From: Flavobacterium psychrolimnae
GTDB taxonomy: Bacteria > Bacteroidota > Bacteroidia > Flavobacteriales > Flavobacteriaceae
Reading direction: 5' to 3'
Assembly (NCBI RefSeq): GCF_003312425.1
Contig: NZ_QNUX01000006.1
Location: 1-64,000 of the forward strand
Length of the DNA: 64,000 nt
A program made the position numbers and the translations under genes. The notes below the pieces were generated by a model. That model did not search any database. It was given only the letters and a program-made list of their open reading frames with translations, and had not been told where the DNA came from. Shown here in pieces: positions 42,039 through 51,769 of this stretch (positions are counted from its first letter, which is position 1; each line of letters begins with the position of its first letter).

Positions 42039-44849
42039 ATGAAAAAAATCAACAACTTAGTCTTTGGTGTTTTGCTATTTCCATTAGCTGTTTTTGCCCA
42101 GCAAATGGATTATTCAAAAGCCATTCCTTTTGATCCGAGCGTGAAAACCGGAAAACTTGAAAATGGGTTAACCTATTACATCAAGAAAAATGCCAAACCG
42201 GAAAACAAAGTAGATCTTCGATTGGTCGTCAATGCGGGATCCATTTTAGAAACGGATGATCAACAAGGTTTAGCCCATTTTATGGAGCACATGTGTTTTA
42301 ATGGAACCAAGCGTTTTCCAAAAAACCAATTGGTTGATTATTTACAAAGTATCGGTGTAAAGTTTGGACAGCATTTGAATGCTTACACTAGTTTTGATGA
42401 AACCGTTTATTTTTTACCAATTCCATCAGACAGCCCTGAAAAATTGGAAAAAGGATTTCAAATTATTGAAGATTGGGCTTTCAATACGGTTTTGACTCCG
42501 GAAGAAATTGATAAAGAAAGAGGAGTTGTTCTGGAAGAATATAGATTAGGTTTAGGAGCCGGAAAAAGAATGCAGGGACGTTATATTTCTAAAATGATGC
42601 ACGATTCCCATTATGCGGAACGATTGCCAATTGGACAAAAGGAAGTTTTAGAAAAATTCAAACACCAATCCTTGATTAATTTTTATAAAGATTGGTATCG
42701 TCCAAATTTGATGAGCATAATTGTTGTGGGTGATATTGATGTTGCTGAAATGGAGAAGAAAATTATTTCACATTTTTCAAGCTATAAAAACCCAGCAAAC
42801 GAAAAGTTGAGAAAGGTTTATGATGTTCCTAATCATAAGGAAACTTTTGTAGCTGTAGAAAGTGATAAAGAAGCCTCAAGCGCTCAAGTACAATTAATGT
42901 ACAAAGATTATGGAACTCCAAAACCAGTGGTAAATGTTGGAGATTTTAAAAATTCTCTTGTTGAAGGATTATTTTCTACACTTTTAAACACGCGATTGGA
43001 TGAACTGACAAACTCAGCAACACCTCCGTTTACGTATGGATATTCGTATTATGGAGGTACTTTTGCCCGAAATAAAAAAGCCTATCAATCCGTAGCAATG
43101 TCACAGGAAGACAAACAGTTGAATGCTTTGAAAGTTTTGGTGACTGAAAATGAGAGAGCAAAGAAATTTGGATTCACTCAAGGCGAATTAGATCGTTCCA
43201 AAGCTGAATTTCTGGCATCTATTGAAAAAGCATATAATGACAGAGACAAAACGAATTCAGTGAATTTTGTGGGTGAATACCAAGCTAATTTCTTAGAAAA
43301 AGAACCGGTTCCCGGAATCGAGTGGACGTATCAAATGATGAAGCAATTGATGCCTTTAATTGAGTTGAAGGATGTGAATAGCTTGATTAAAGATTATGTA
43401 AAAGAAGATAACCGAGTTATTATTCTGACCGGACCTGAAAAAGAAGGTTTGAAAAAAGTAACGGAACAACAAGTTCTAGACGCATTAAAAGTTAACGCAG
43501 ACGATCTTAAACCTTATGAAGATGTTGCTGTTGCTACAAGTTTAATGCGCAAAGAGGTTAAACCGGGTACAATTGTTAGTCGTGAAAGCAATGCGAAAAT
43601 TGGTACTAAAACATTAGTTTTATCCAATGGTGTGAAAGTGATTTACAAAAATACCGATTTCAAGAATGATGAGGTTCTTTTTGAAGCTGTGAGTTTTGGG
43701 GGAACTAATTTATACTCGAACGAGGAGATGAAAAAAGTTCAATTTGCCAATGGCGCTTTGGCGGAAGCCGGATTCTCAGGGCTTAAATTGAATGATATCA
43801 ATAAATTCATGACAGGTAAAATAGCAAGAGTGAATCCATATATTAGTTCTACTACAGAAGGTTTACGCGGAAATGCTACTCCTAAGGATTTAGAATATCT
43901 TTTCCAAATGACGTATGCTTACTTCACTGATTTGAACTATGATGCTGAAGCTTTTGAAGGCTTTAAACAAAAGCAATCAAGTTTCTTTAAGAATATGGCT
44001 TCGCAACCGCAAAACTATTTTCAACAGGAGTTTTATACGTATTTGAATAAAGAAAATCCAAGATTCAACGGAGTTTTGCCAACGGATAAATCTTGGGCCG
44101 AAACTGATTACAAGTTAGCGTACAATAAATACAAAGAGCGTTTTGCGAATGCAGCTGATTTTGAGTTTTATTTTGTGGGAAACATCGATGATAAAACCAT
44201 GGAAGAATATGCCGTTAAATATTTAGCATCTTTGCCAGCTACCAATAAAAAAGAGAAAGCAGTTGATTTAGGCTACCGAATGTTAAAAGGAGATTTGAAA
44301 AAAGTCGTTAACAAAGGAACAGATCCAAAAAGTAATGTGACCATCATGTATTATGGCGATGCAACTTATTCCGCTAAAGATGCGATGACCATGCAGGCAC
44401 TGGGCGAAGTATTAACAATAAAATTAATCGAGCAATTGCGTGAAAACGAAAGTGGTGTTTATGGTGTTTCTGCAAGAGGAAGTTTGAGTAAAATTCCAAA
44501 TGGAATGTACAGTTTCAATATTGGTTTTCCATGTGGACCGGATAATGCTGAAAAATTGACAGCTTCAGCTTTAAAAGAACTTCAAAATATTATTGATAAC
44601 GGACCGGATGAAAAAGATGTAGCTAAATTCAAAGAAGGAGAATTAGCTGATTTTAGAAAAGACAGTAAAGAAAACAGATATTGGTTGTCTAATTTTACGA
44701 GATCTTATATTTATGGGAACAGTACCGAGGATGTATTGAAATTTGAAGAAGCTGTAAATGCAGTGACAGCAAAAGATATTCAGAATATTGCTAAAAAATA
44801 CCTTACCAAAGATAAAGTTATTGGAATGTTGATGCCGGAAAAGAAATAA
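42039..44849 (+). CDS. M16-family zinc peptidase
   Basis: The 936-residue protein has a signal peptide (about 1-21, LFPLAVFAQQ) and the inverted zinc motif HFMEH at 80-84 in GLAHFMEHMCFNGT, with the third ligand Glu in EEIDKERGVVLEEYR (about 150-165). Two M16 units are present; the second lacks the motif, as in pitrilysin-type single-chain enzymes. It is a periplasmic or surface protease that degrades peptides. Its neighbour on the other strand is the T9SS plug. Confidence 0.93.
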   Translation: MKKINNLVFGVLLFPLAVFAQQMDYSKAIPFDPSVKTGKLENGLTYYIKKNAKPENKVDLRLVVNAGSILETDDQQGLAHFMEHMCFNGTKRFPKNQLVDYLQSIGVKFGQHLNAYTSFDETVYFLPIPSDSPEKLEKGFQIIEDWAFNTVLTPEEIDKERGVVLEEYRLGLGAGKRMQGRYISKMMHDSHYAERLPIGQKEVLEKFKHQSLINFYKDWYRPNLMSIIVVGDIDVAEMEKKIISHFSSYKNPANEKLRKVYDVPNHKETFVAVESDKEASSAQVQLMYKDYGTPKPVVNVGDFKNSLVEGLFSTLLNTRLDELTNSATPPFTYGYSYYGGTFARNKKAYQSVAMSQEDKQLNALKVLVTENERAKKFGFTQGELDRSKAEFLASIEKAYNDRDKTNSVNFVGEYQANFLEKEPVPGIEWTYQMMKQLMPLIELKDVNSLIKDYVKEDNRVIILTGPEKEGLKKVTEQQVLDALKVNADDLKPYEDVAVATSLMRKEVKPGTIVSRESNAKIGTKTLVLSNGVKVIYKNTDFKNDEVLFEAVSFGGTNLYSNEEMKKVQFANGALAEAGFSGLKLNDINKFMTGKIARVNPYISSTTEGLRGNATPKDLEYLFQMTYAYFTDLNYDAEAFEGFKQKQSSFFKNMASQPQNYFQQEFYTYLNKENPRFNGVLPTDKSWAETDYKLAYNKYKERFANAADFEFYFVGNIDDKTMEEYAVKYLASLPATNKKEKAVDLGYRMLKGDLKKVVNKGTDPKSNVTIMYYGDATYSAKDAMTMQALGEVLTIKLIEQLRENESGVYGVSARGSLSKIPNGMYSFNIGFPCGPDNAEKLTASALKELQNIIDNGPDEKDVAKFKEGELADFRKDSKENRYWLSNFTRSYIYGNSTEDVLKFEEAVNAVTAKDIQNIAKKYLTKDKVIGMLMPEKK

Positions 44850-44870
44850 ACCGACTCGTCTTTAAACTAA

Positions 44871-44902
44871 AAACCTGCTAAAATTAACTTTAGCAGGTTT
44901 TT
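44871..44902. terminator. Bidirectional terminator
   Basis: AAACCTGCTAAA pairs with TTTAGCAGGTTT over ATTAAC, followed by a T run. It lies between the convergent M16 peptidase and methyltransferase genes. Confidence 0.85.
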
Positions 44903-44927
44903 TTATGATGTGAATTTATGGTTTGAA

Positions 44928-45698
44928 TTATTTAAAACAAACCGGAATAATTTCTCCTTTGGCTAAACAATATTTTTCTACTAATTCAGGTGCAATTTTA
45001 TTGGTGTAATCTTCTTCAATTACTTTAAAACCGATACTTCGTAATTTATCAAAATAATCGCGGCCATAAATACGGACATGATCGTATTGACCAAAGATTT
45101 TAGCGCGTTCTTTTTGATCCGTAATGGAGTCATCGGCAAAAGTTGTTGCTCTGGATAAATCCTGTGGAATTTGTAAAATGGCCATTCCACCCGGTTTCAA
45201 AACTCGATACAATTCCTGCATGGCTTTCGTATCATCCGGAATGTGTTCTAGAACATGATTGCAAAGAATAACATCATATTGATTGTCTTCAAAAGGCAAG
45301 TTACAAATGTCTGCTTTCACATCCGCAAGAGGTGAAAATAAATCGGTTGTGGTGTAGTCCAGATTTTTTTGGTTTCGAAATAATTTATAAAAAGCTTGCT
45401 CAGGTGCAAAATGCAATACCTTCTTCTTTGCTGTTGATGTAAAAAAATCGGTTTCTTCATTTAAATACAACCATAATAAGCGATGTCTTTCCAAGGAAAG
45501 TGTACTTGGCGAAAGCACATTGTTGCGTTGTGTTTCATACCCATAAGGCAACATCGATTTGAAGCTTTTTCCGTCGATTGGATCGGTGAAATTAGTTCCT
45601 TTTAATGAATAAGCGATAAGAGGACGTGCCACATAACTCAGCCTGATTAATAAAGGACGAGGAATGGTATTGAGTATTAATTTAAATAGTTTCTTCAT
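44928..45698 (-). CDS. Class I SAM-dependent methyltransferase
   Basis: The 256-residue protein has a methyltransferase domain (about 85-190): VLHFAPEQAFYKLFR replaces the usual GxGxG, then FEDNQYDVILCNHVLEHIPDD and YRVLKPGGMAILQIP, which are clear motif II and III blocks. Its substrate is unknown. The stop of map and its start share one base (45698), so it is translationally coupled to map, with no obvious shared task. Confidence 0.85.
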   Translation of the reverse strand: MKKLFKLILNTIPRPLLIRLSYVARPLIAYSLKGTNFTDPIDGKSFKSMLPYGYETQRNNVLSPSTLSLERHRLLWLYLNEETDFFTSTAKKKVLHFAPEQAFYKLFRNQKNLDYTTTDLFSPLADVKADICNLPFEDNQYDVILCNHVLEHIPDDTKAMQELYRVLKPGGMAILQIPQDLSRATTFADDSITDQKERAKIFGQYDHVRIYGRDYFDKLRSIGFKVIEEDYTNKIAPELVEKYCLAKGEIIPVCFK

Positions 45699-46516
45699 TA
45701 GAGCACTAAAGGTGTTTGTCTAAACTCATCTTCCTCATTACTCACGATTCCTAACGCTTTGTAGATGTATCCAAAAGTCGATAATATCTCCGGTTTCCCA
45801 TCAATAATGGCTACGTCGTGCTCAAAATGGGCACTTGGTTTTCCGTCGGCAGTTGTTATTGTCCAGCCGTCTTTGTGTTGTTTGATGTTTCTGGTTCCCA
45901 TGTTAATCATCGGTTCAATGGCAACAACCATTCCTTCGACAAAAAGTTTTCCTCTTCCTTTTTTGCCATAATTAGGCATTTCAGGATCTTCGTGCATTTT
46001 TTGACCTACGCCATGACCTACTAATTCACGAACTACACCATAGCCATGTGATTCGGTATATTTTTGAATTGCATTTCCTACGTCTTCTACACGGTTTCCT
46101 AATCTTAATTCGCGGATTCCTACGTACAATGATTCTTTGGTAATTTGCAATAATTTTTTAGTTTCAGGAGCAACTTCGCCTATTTCAAAAGAATAAGCAT
46201 GGTCACCATGGTATCCGTTTTTGAAAGCACCACAATCCACAGAGATTACATCGCCGCTTTCCAATGGTTTATTATTGGGAATTCCATGCACCACTTGCGA
46301 GTTCGGACTCATACAAAGTGAATTTGGGAAGCCATATAATCCAAGGAAACTCGGTTCTGCACCATGGTCACGAATGAATGTTTCGGCTAATTTATCGAGG
46401 TATAAAGTGGTGACTCCTTCTTTGATTTCAGAAGCAATCATTCCTAATGTTTTTGATACGATCAAGGCACTTTCGCGCATTAATTCTATTTCTTCACGTG
46501 ATTTTACAATAATCAT
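45698..46516 (-). CDS. map: Type I methionine aminopeptidase
   Basis: Map removes the start methionine. The 272-residue protein has the five metal ligands in order: Asp in SVDCGAFKNG and HGDHAYSF, His in GHGVGQKMHEDP, Glu in IEPMINMG, Glu in HFEHDVAI. A C-terminal tail of about 25 residues (LGIVSNEEDEFRQTPLVL) extends past the core. It overlaps the methyltransferase gene by one base. Confidence 0.94.
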   Translation of the reverse strand: MIIVKSREEIELMRESALIVSKTLGMIASEIKEGVTTLYLDKLAETFIRDHGAEPSFLGLYGFPNSLCMSPNSQVVHGIPNNKPLESGDVISVDCGAFKNGYHGDHAYSFEIGEVAPETKKLLQITKESLYVGIRELRLGNRVEDVGNAIQKYTESHGYGVVRELVGHGVGQKMHEDPEMPNYGKKGRGKLFVEGMVVAIEPMINMGTRNIKQHKDGWTITTADGKPSAHFEHDVAIIDGKPEILSTFGYIYKALGIVSNEEDEFRQTPLVL

Positions 46517-46560
46517 AATTTCGGATTTTCAGTTTGCAAAAGTACAATTTTATAAATTAT

Positions 46561-47949
46561 TTAATCCGGATTGGCCATTATTTTAAAAAGCTCTGAATTT
46601 GAAACATAAAAACGATTCTCTAGAGCAATCTTCGAAAGTTGTGCGCTAACTAAATTATTCTCTCGGGTATTGATTAGAAATAAGGAACTTTCGCCAAAAG
46701 AAAATAATCTTTCCTCTGAGTTTAACATCGTGAGATTGTCCTGAACCAAACCTTTTATAAGTTCTTTTTGTCTCAGTAATGATTCAATTTCCATTTTTTG
46801 GGCATTGATTTTATTGGTCAATTGTACTTTTTCAAGATCTAATGTAAATTCAGTTTCCTGAACTTTGAACTTCGCCAGTTTCAAACTTCCGCGTTCTTTT
46901 CGAAGAAATAAAGGGAAGTAAAAATCCAATCCAATTTTATAATCCTCAAACTGATAATTATCAATATAGGAGGGTTCTGAAATATAGGAGTAACCCACGT
47001 CTATTTTTGGTAAAAGCATGTTGGCTTTCAGTTTTCGTTCCACATTGAGCATGTCAATTTTGCTTTGCAGCGCATTAATTTTTGGATGATTGGTGATGGA
47101 GAAATCGGTGTTTAGTAAATCATTCGTTTTTAAACTTTCCTGAATCGTGAATTCCAATTGGGTTTCAGGAATCAATTCGTCGGATAATTCCAGCGGAATA
47201 TTGTTTTCTAACCAAAGAAAAGTAGCGAGTTCTAATTTGGCTTTAGCCAATTTCAGATTCGAATCTTCTAAGCTCAGTTTCCTGTTTTTCACAATAATTC
47301 CTGCCTCAACACTATCAATTGCGGGTTTGTCTCCTTGATTGATTAAAGATTGAATTCCTTTAAATCTAATTTGTGCATTTTCATTATATTCTTCATACAA
47401 TTGCACTTCATTGAAGTTTTTTTTCCAATTAAAATACGCCAGTGAAGCATCATACAAAACCGCAATTGCCTGAAGTTTTCGTTCTGCCTGACTCAATTGT
47501 ATTTGCATTTTTGCCTTTCGGACATCAGCCATTCTTTGATTGATAAACAGCCCTTGTCCAAGTGGAACGGTCACTCCTAAGGAAGTTAATCCTTGATTGG
47601 GAAGTGTGTTTTGCGGATTCAAGTATACGCCGTCACTATTGTCAAAACCCGCTTTAATCTCGATTCCGTACCATGTTGGGATTTTGAAGCTGCTGTTCAA
47701 AATTGAATAATACTCTTTGTCTTTGAATTGTTTTTCGCTGAAATCGACTTCAATTTTTGGGTCAAAACCACCGCGAGCCATCATCAAATTAGCTTGCGCT
47801 TTACTGATTTCCAAGTTGGCATTCTTGACCAGCGGATGGTATTTTTTTACATACCCTAAGAACTCCATATAAGTGAATTCTTTTGAGGTGATATCTTGGG
47901 CTGTTGCAGCAAAACCCAAAAATAAAAATGCTAAAAATAGTTGTTTCAT
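46561..47949 (-). CDS. TolC-family outer-membrane channel
   Basis: The 462-residue protein has a signal peptide (about 1-17) and two long coiled-coil repeats (about 45-235 and 275-450), as in TolC trimers that span the periplasm. QGLFINQRMADVRKAK, SQAERKLQAIAVLYDASLAYFNWK (here SQAERKLQAIAVLYD) and NLVSAQLSKIALENRFYVS fit this fold. It overlaps the HlyD gene by one base in a TetR-ABC-HlyD-TolC operon and supplies the outer channel of that exporter. Confidence 0.9.
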   Translation of the reverse strand: MKQLFLAFLFLGFAATAQDITSKEFTYMEFLGYVKKYHPLVKNANLEISKAQANLMMARGGFDPKIEVDFSEKQFKDKEYYSILNSSFKIPTWYGIEIKAGFDNSDGVYLNPQNTLPNQGLTSLGVTVPLGQGLFINQRMADVRKAKMQIQLSQAERKLQAIAVLYDASLAYFNWKKNFNEVQLYEEYNENAQIRFKGIQSLINQGDKPAIDSVEAGIIVKNRKLSLEDSNLKLAKAKLELATFLWLENNIPLELSDELIPETQLEFTIQESLKTNDLLNTDFSITNHPKINALQSKIDMLNVERKLKANMLLPKIDVGYSYISEPSYIDNYQFEDYKIGLDFYFPLFLRKERGSLKLAKFKVQETEFTLDLEKVQLTNKINAQKMEIESLLRQKELIKGLVQDNLTMLNSEERLFSFGESSLFLINTRENNLVSAQLSKIALENRFYVSNSELFKIMANPD

Positions 47950-49295
47950 TATTTTTTCTCTGTTGTTGGTTTTACGGCGGGTTTGTAATAATTAGGAGGG
48001 AATCCGTTTAAGGTTCTCCACAATTCAAACCATACTGGCACATTTTCTAGTAGGGCAATAGTTTGCGCTCCAGCTCCTATACTCAGTTGCTCAGGCCATT
48101 TATCATCACTATTATCAGGTGAAATTAATACTCGATATTTTCCATTGACGCTAATGAAATTTTCAATGGCTACAATTTCACCTCCAAAGGTTCCGTAAGA
48201 CATGTTTGGCCATCCAGAGAATACAATTGTAGGCCAGCCATCAAACCAAACTCTGACTTTTTCTCCTTTGCGTAACAGCGGAAGATCAATTGGGTTTACA
48301 AAAGTTTCTACGGCAATATCATATTTTGATGGCATTATGGTTGCAATTGGCGTTCCTTCTTTGATGGTTTCTCCTATTCCGGATTGCAAAGCCCTGTTGA
48401 TGTAGCCGTTTTGCGAAGCTTTGATGTAATACATTCCATTTCTAATGCTGTAATTTGCATACTGATTTTCAAGTTTATTTACTTGCGCATCAGTGTCGTA
48501 CTGACTGCTAAGCGCTGTGAATTTGTCACTATTGGCTTTCGAAACTTTCTCTGCATACTCCGCGCTTATTCTGTTTATCTCAACTTTAGCATTAATAAAC
48601 TCGTTTTTGCTGGTCAAGTATTTGTTTTCCTGAGTGATAATTTTCGCTTCTACTTCTTGTAATTTCAGTCTTTTTTCTTCAATATCAGTAAGCGGTTTCA
48701 GTCCTTCCTTATTCAGCTGAACCGAACGATTGTATTGCGTATTGGCTATCTTTAACTGGGTTCTTACGGCAACTAAATCGATACTATCACTCTTTATTTT
48801 CAAAACTGATTGTTTGATTTTATTTTGCGCTTGTTCCAGTTTCAAAACTTTTTCTCTTTCAATGGCTTGTATCTGGTCGGAAAGCGTGCTTACTTTTGAA
48901 CCATACGATTGCAAAGATTGTTTTTTTGCGTCTATTTGATTTCTAGTGTTTTGAACTAAATTTGGATCCATATAATCCTCTTTTATTTCTGAAATGAATA
49001 AAATTGTATCGCCTTTCTTTACAAAGTCACCTTCCTGAACATACCATTTTTCAAGTCGACCAGAAATCACACTCTGAATGGATTGTGGTCTTTGGTCAGG
49101 TCTTAATGTGGTAACGCTTCCGCTACCTGAAATGTTTTGTGTCCAAGGCAAAAAGAGTGCTATTACCCCTATAATTGAAACTCCTACAATAATTTTATTT
49201 AAAATTTTATAGTGAGGTCTGTTGACTAGGTTTTTTACCGTACTAAAACGATCTAATGGCGGCAGTTTTGTTTTATTGTCAGATATGTTTAGCAT
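47949..49295 (-). CDS. HlyD-family periplasmic adaptor
   Basis: The 448-residue protein has one membrane segment (about 35-52), a biotinyl-lipoyl-like half (EKWYVQEGDFVKKGDTILFIS, about 82-102), a long coiled-coil region (about 115-270) and a second half (IKASQNGYINRALQSGIGE, IATIMPSKYDIAVETFV). It links an inner-membrane transporter to a TolC channel. It starts two bases after the ABC gene and overlaps tolC by one base. Confidence 0.9.
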   Translation of the reverse strand: MLNISDNKTKLPPLDRFSTVKNLVNRPHYKILNKIIVGVSIIGVIALFLPWTQNISGSGSVTTLRPDQRPQSIQSVISGRLEKWYVQEGDFVKKGDTILFISEIKEDYMDPNLVQNTRNQIDAKKQSLQSYGSKVSTLSDQIQAIEREKVLKLEQAQNKIKQSVLKIKSDSIDLVAVRTQLKIANTQYNRSVQLNKEGLKPLTDIEEKRLKLQEVEAKIITQENKYLTSKNEFINAKVEINRISAEYAEKVSKANSDKFTALSSQYDTDAQVNKLENQYANYSIRNGMYYIKASQNGYINRALQSGIGETIKEGTPIATIMPSKYDIAVETFVNPIDLPLLRKGEKVRVWFDGWPTIVFSGWPNMSYGTFGGEIVAIENFISVNGKYRVLISPDNSDDKWPEQLSIGAGAQTIALLENVPVWFELWRTLNGFPPNYYKPAVKPTTEKK

Positions 49296-49297
49296 GA

Positions 49298-50959
49298 CTA
49301 TTTATTTTTTAAATCAAGTTGAATAGTTCCATTTTCCATAGTGATGATACGACTGCATTTGGTTTTCCAATATGGATTTTTTGAGGAAACTATTATTGTC
49401 CAGTTGTACTTCTCTGACGTAAGGAAATCGATAATTTCATTAGCAATTTTAATATCCATCATATCCGTAGGATCTTCGTAAAAAAGGATTTTTGGTTTGT
49501 GTATGATACTTCTAGCCAATAATACTTTTTCAGCATCGGAAGATGATAATTGCTTGCCTTCAGGAAAAATGTGTGTTTCGAGACCCTTCGGCAGCGTTTT
49601 TACAAAACTGGAAAGTTGGACGCCCTCAATAGCCCATTTTAGATTTTCAGTAGTTATTGAGTTGTCATTGAACGTAATGTTTTCTAACAGCGTTCCTTCA
49701 AATGGCGTTTCACCGTGAATAATACCGCCAATTTGCGAACGATATTGTTTCAGGTTGATTTTTCTATATGTATCGTCATTAATGTAAAAAGTACCAGATG
49801 TAGGTTGCAATAAACCGGACAATATGCGAATTAGGGTTGTTTTCCCTGAACCATTAGGTCCTTCAATCGCTATTTTTTCTCCCTGTTCTATTTTAAGAGA
49901 TAAATCACTTAATATTTCCTTCTTGGAGTCCGGAAATTTGAAAGTAAGATTTTCTATTTCCAATGAAATATTAGCATAGCAAGTATCACTGCTAAATGCG
50001 GTATCTTCTTCTAATTCCATGTCAGTCACTTGACCAATTTTTTCAATTGAGGTCAGTACATCGTAGAATGTTTCCAGTCCAATGATAATTTTTTCGACAG
50101 AAGTTATAACTAATAAAATAATGATTTCTGCCGCTACGAATTGGCCAATATTCATTTGTTCTGAAAGTACCAAAAAACCTCCAATAGATAATAATCCACC
50201 AGTTATTAGAATTTTAAAAATGATTAATTGGGTAAATTGTCTTTGGATAACATTGAAATGTTTTTCACGATAATTCAAGTAAGCAGCTGCTATATTGTTG
50301 TTTTTTTGGAGTCCAAAATTGTAGTGAAGGTCATTTTTGAAACTGTAATTATTCCGAGCTAATTCTTGTAACCAGCCTGCTACTTTATATTTGAATTTAG
50401 ATTCTTTCAAACTTGTTTCCAAACCCGATTTAAAAGAGAATCGGAAAATAAAATACAAAAGAAAAAATAGTAGGACTCCAAATATTATAAAGTACGGATG
50501 GTACAAAGACAGTAAAATTACTCCGAAAGCAATTTGTAACAGTGCCGCAGAGAAATCGATTAACAGTTTCGAAGTTCCTTTTTGGATGGTCATTGTGTCA
50601 AAAAATCGATTGGCTAATTCCGGCGGATAGGAATTGTACAATTGATCCATTTTTATCTTTGGCAAACGGGCTGCAAATTCAAATGAAGCGCGAACAAATA
50701 TTTTCTGTTGTAAATTTTCAGTGATTCGCAATTGCATCAACGATAAAATTCCAACTAATGCGACACCAAAAATCACTAAAATGATTAAAACAATCCAAGA
50801 GGCGCTTACTCTTCCGGATTGTATAAAGTTGATGATAGCCTGAATGCCCAGAGGTAAAGACAAACTGATTAATCCTGCAAAAATGGCATAAAAAAATATT
50901 TGATACACATCTTTTTTATCTAATTCAAGTAAATTGTAAAAACGTTTTAATGGCGTCAT
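49298..50959 (-). CDS. ABC exporter (fused membrane and ATPase domains) with degenerate ATPase motifs
   Basis: The 553-residue protein has six membrane segments (about 20-310) and an ATPase domain (about 335-550), the layout of half-type exporters of the type I secretion kind. Walker A is intact (GPNGSGKT, 367-374). Other motifs are changed: the signature reads LSSSDAEKV (471-479) in place of LSGGQ, Walker B reads ILFYED (491-496) where hhhhDE is expected, and the H-loop position reads VSSK (514-517) with no His. It may hydrolyse ATP poorly. No peptidase C39 domain is present. It lies in an operon with TetR, HlyD and TolC; the exported substrate is unknown. Confidence 0.85.
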   Translation of the reverse strand: MTPLKRFYNLLELDKKDVYQIFFYAIFAGLISLSLPLGIQAIINFIQSGRVSASWIVLIILVIFGVALVGILSLMQLRITENLQQKIFVRASFEFAARLPKIKMDQLYNSYPPELANRFFDTMTIQKGTSKLLIDFSAALLQIAFGVILLSLYHPYFIIFGVLLFFLLYFIFRFSFKSGLETSLKESKFKYKVAGWLQELARNNYSFKNDLHYNFGLQKNNNIAAAYLNYREKHFNVIQRQFTQLIIFKILITGGLLSIGGFLVLSEQMNIGQFVAAEIIILLVITSVEKIIIGLETFYDVLTSIEKIGQVTDMELEEDTAFSSDTCYANISLEIENLTFKFPDSKKEILSDLSLKIEQGEKIAIEGPNGSGKTTLIRILSGLLQPTSGTFYINDDTYRKINLKQYRSQIGGIIHGETPFEGTLLENITFNDNSITTENLKWAIEGVQLSSFVKTLPKGLETHIFPEGKQLSSSDAEKVLLARSIIHKPKILFYEDPTDMMDIKIANEIIDFLTSEKYNWTIIVSSKNPYWKTKCSRIITMENGTIQLDLKNK

Positions 50960-50974
50960 GGTGATTTTTTTTGT

Positions 50975-51646
50975 TTATCGTAGGACATTTTTGGTAAGAT
51001 TTAAATAAAATTGAGTAGTACTCACGTATTCATTACAATCTGTAATAGTTTTCAAATGTTCCGTCAGAAAATGTTGGTGCAAGCTTCCAACTACGATTGT
51101 TGATGCTAACGATTTAGAAAAAGGATATTCCGGATTGACTTCGTTTATAAAGCCTACAATTCGGTTTATTAACCTTTTATAAATCAGAAAAAAACCTTCT
51201 TTATTTTCTTGATCTACTTCTTTTGTCTGTAATGTTTTTGTAAATTCTGCAATGATAATTTTATTCAAAATAGATTCATTGATATGTTCTGTATTAATGT
51301 CATCAGTAACTTTTTCAGTTACAATTGTTATTGCTTTGTCCAGTTTTTCGGATGGATCCAAAATATTTGTAGTTGCAAAAACCAGCTTATATTCCATCCA
51401 ACTCCAGTACCAAGAAGATAAATATACGAGCAATTTATGCTTGTTCTCAAAGTAACGATAAATCGAGCTTTCATTAGAACCAATTTTTTCTCCTAACTTT
51501 TTGAACGTAAAATTGTCAAAACCAATTTCGTCTATCAAGAGGATACTTTGTTCCACAATTTTTTTACCCAAAGGCGACGTTTCGGGATCCTTCACGTATA
51601 TTTTTTCGTTGACTTGGATTTTTAAATTAGATAGTATAATGTTCAT
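50975..51646 (-). CDS. TetR/AcrR-family regulator
   Basis: The 223-residue protein has an N-terminal helix-turn-helix (about 25-70; GKKIVEQSILLIDEIG, FTFKKLGEKIGSNESSIYRYF, NKHKLL) and a divergent ligand domain. I placed the start at ATG 51646 (MNIILSNLK); the longer frame adds 14 hydrophobic residues. It is the first gene of the export operon and likely controls it, with the ABC gene starting 15 bases after its stop. Confidence 0.88.
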   Translation of the reverse strand: MNIILSNLKIQVNEKIYVKDPETSPLGKKIVEQSILLIDEIGFDNFTFKKLGEKIGSNESSIYRYFENKHKLLVYLSSWYWSWMEYKLVFATTNILDPSEKLDKAITIVTEKVTDDINTEHINESILNKIIIAEFTKTLQTKEVDQENKEGFFLIYKRLINRIVGFINEVNPEYPFSKSLASTIVVGSLHQHFLTEHLKTITDCNEYVSTTQFYLNLTKNVLR

Positions 51647-51672
51647 AACCGATAATATTTTATGCAAATATA

Positions 51673-51685
51673 ATAGTATTACTAT
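51673..51685. promoter_or_regulatory. Possible operator upstream of the TetR gene
   Basis: ATAGTATTACTAT is a palindrome with six-base arms just upstream of a TATATTTG box (minus strand, 51665-51672). A dyad at a promoter is where a TetR-type repressor often binds. It is short and AT-rich, so it could be chance. Confidence 0.25.
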
Positions 51686-51707
51686 CAATATTGAGATTTT
51701 AACTTTT

Positions 51708-51752
51708 ATTTAACTAAAAGCTACTTTTAAGAAAAGCAGCTTTTAGTTAAAT
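51708..51752. repeat. Inverted repeat between the TetR gene and gpmI
   Basis: ATTTAACTAAAAGCT at 51708-51722 is the exact reverse complement of 51738-51752. It lies just past the gpmI stop on the minus strand; there is no T run, so termination is only possible. Confidence 0.6.
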
Positions 51753-51769
51753 ATTAATTTTTAATTTGT

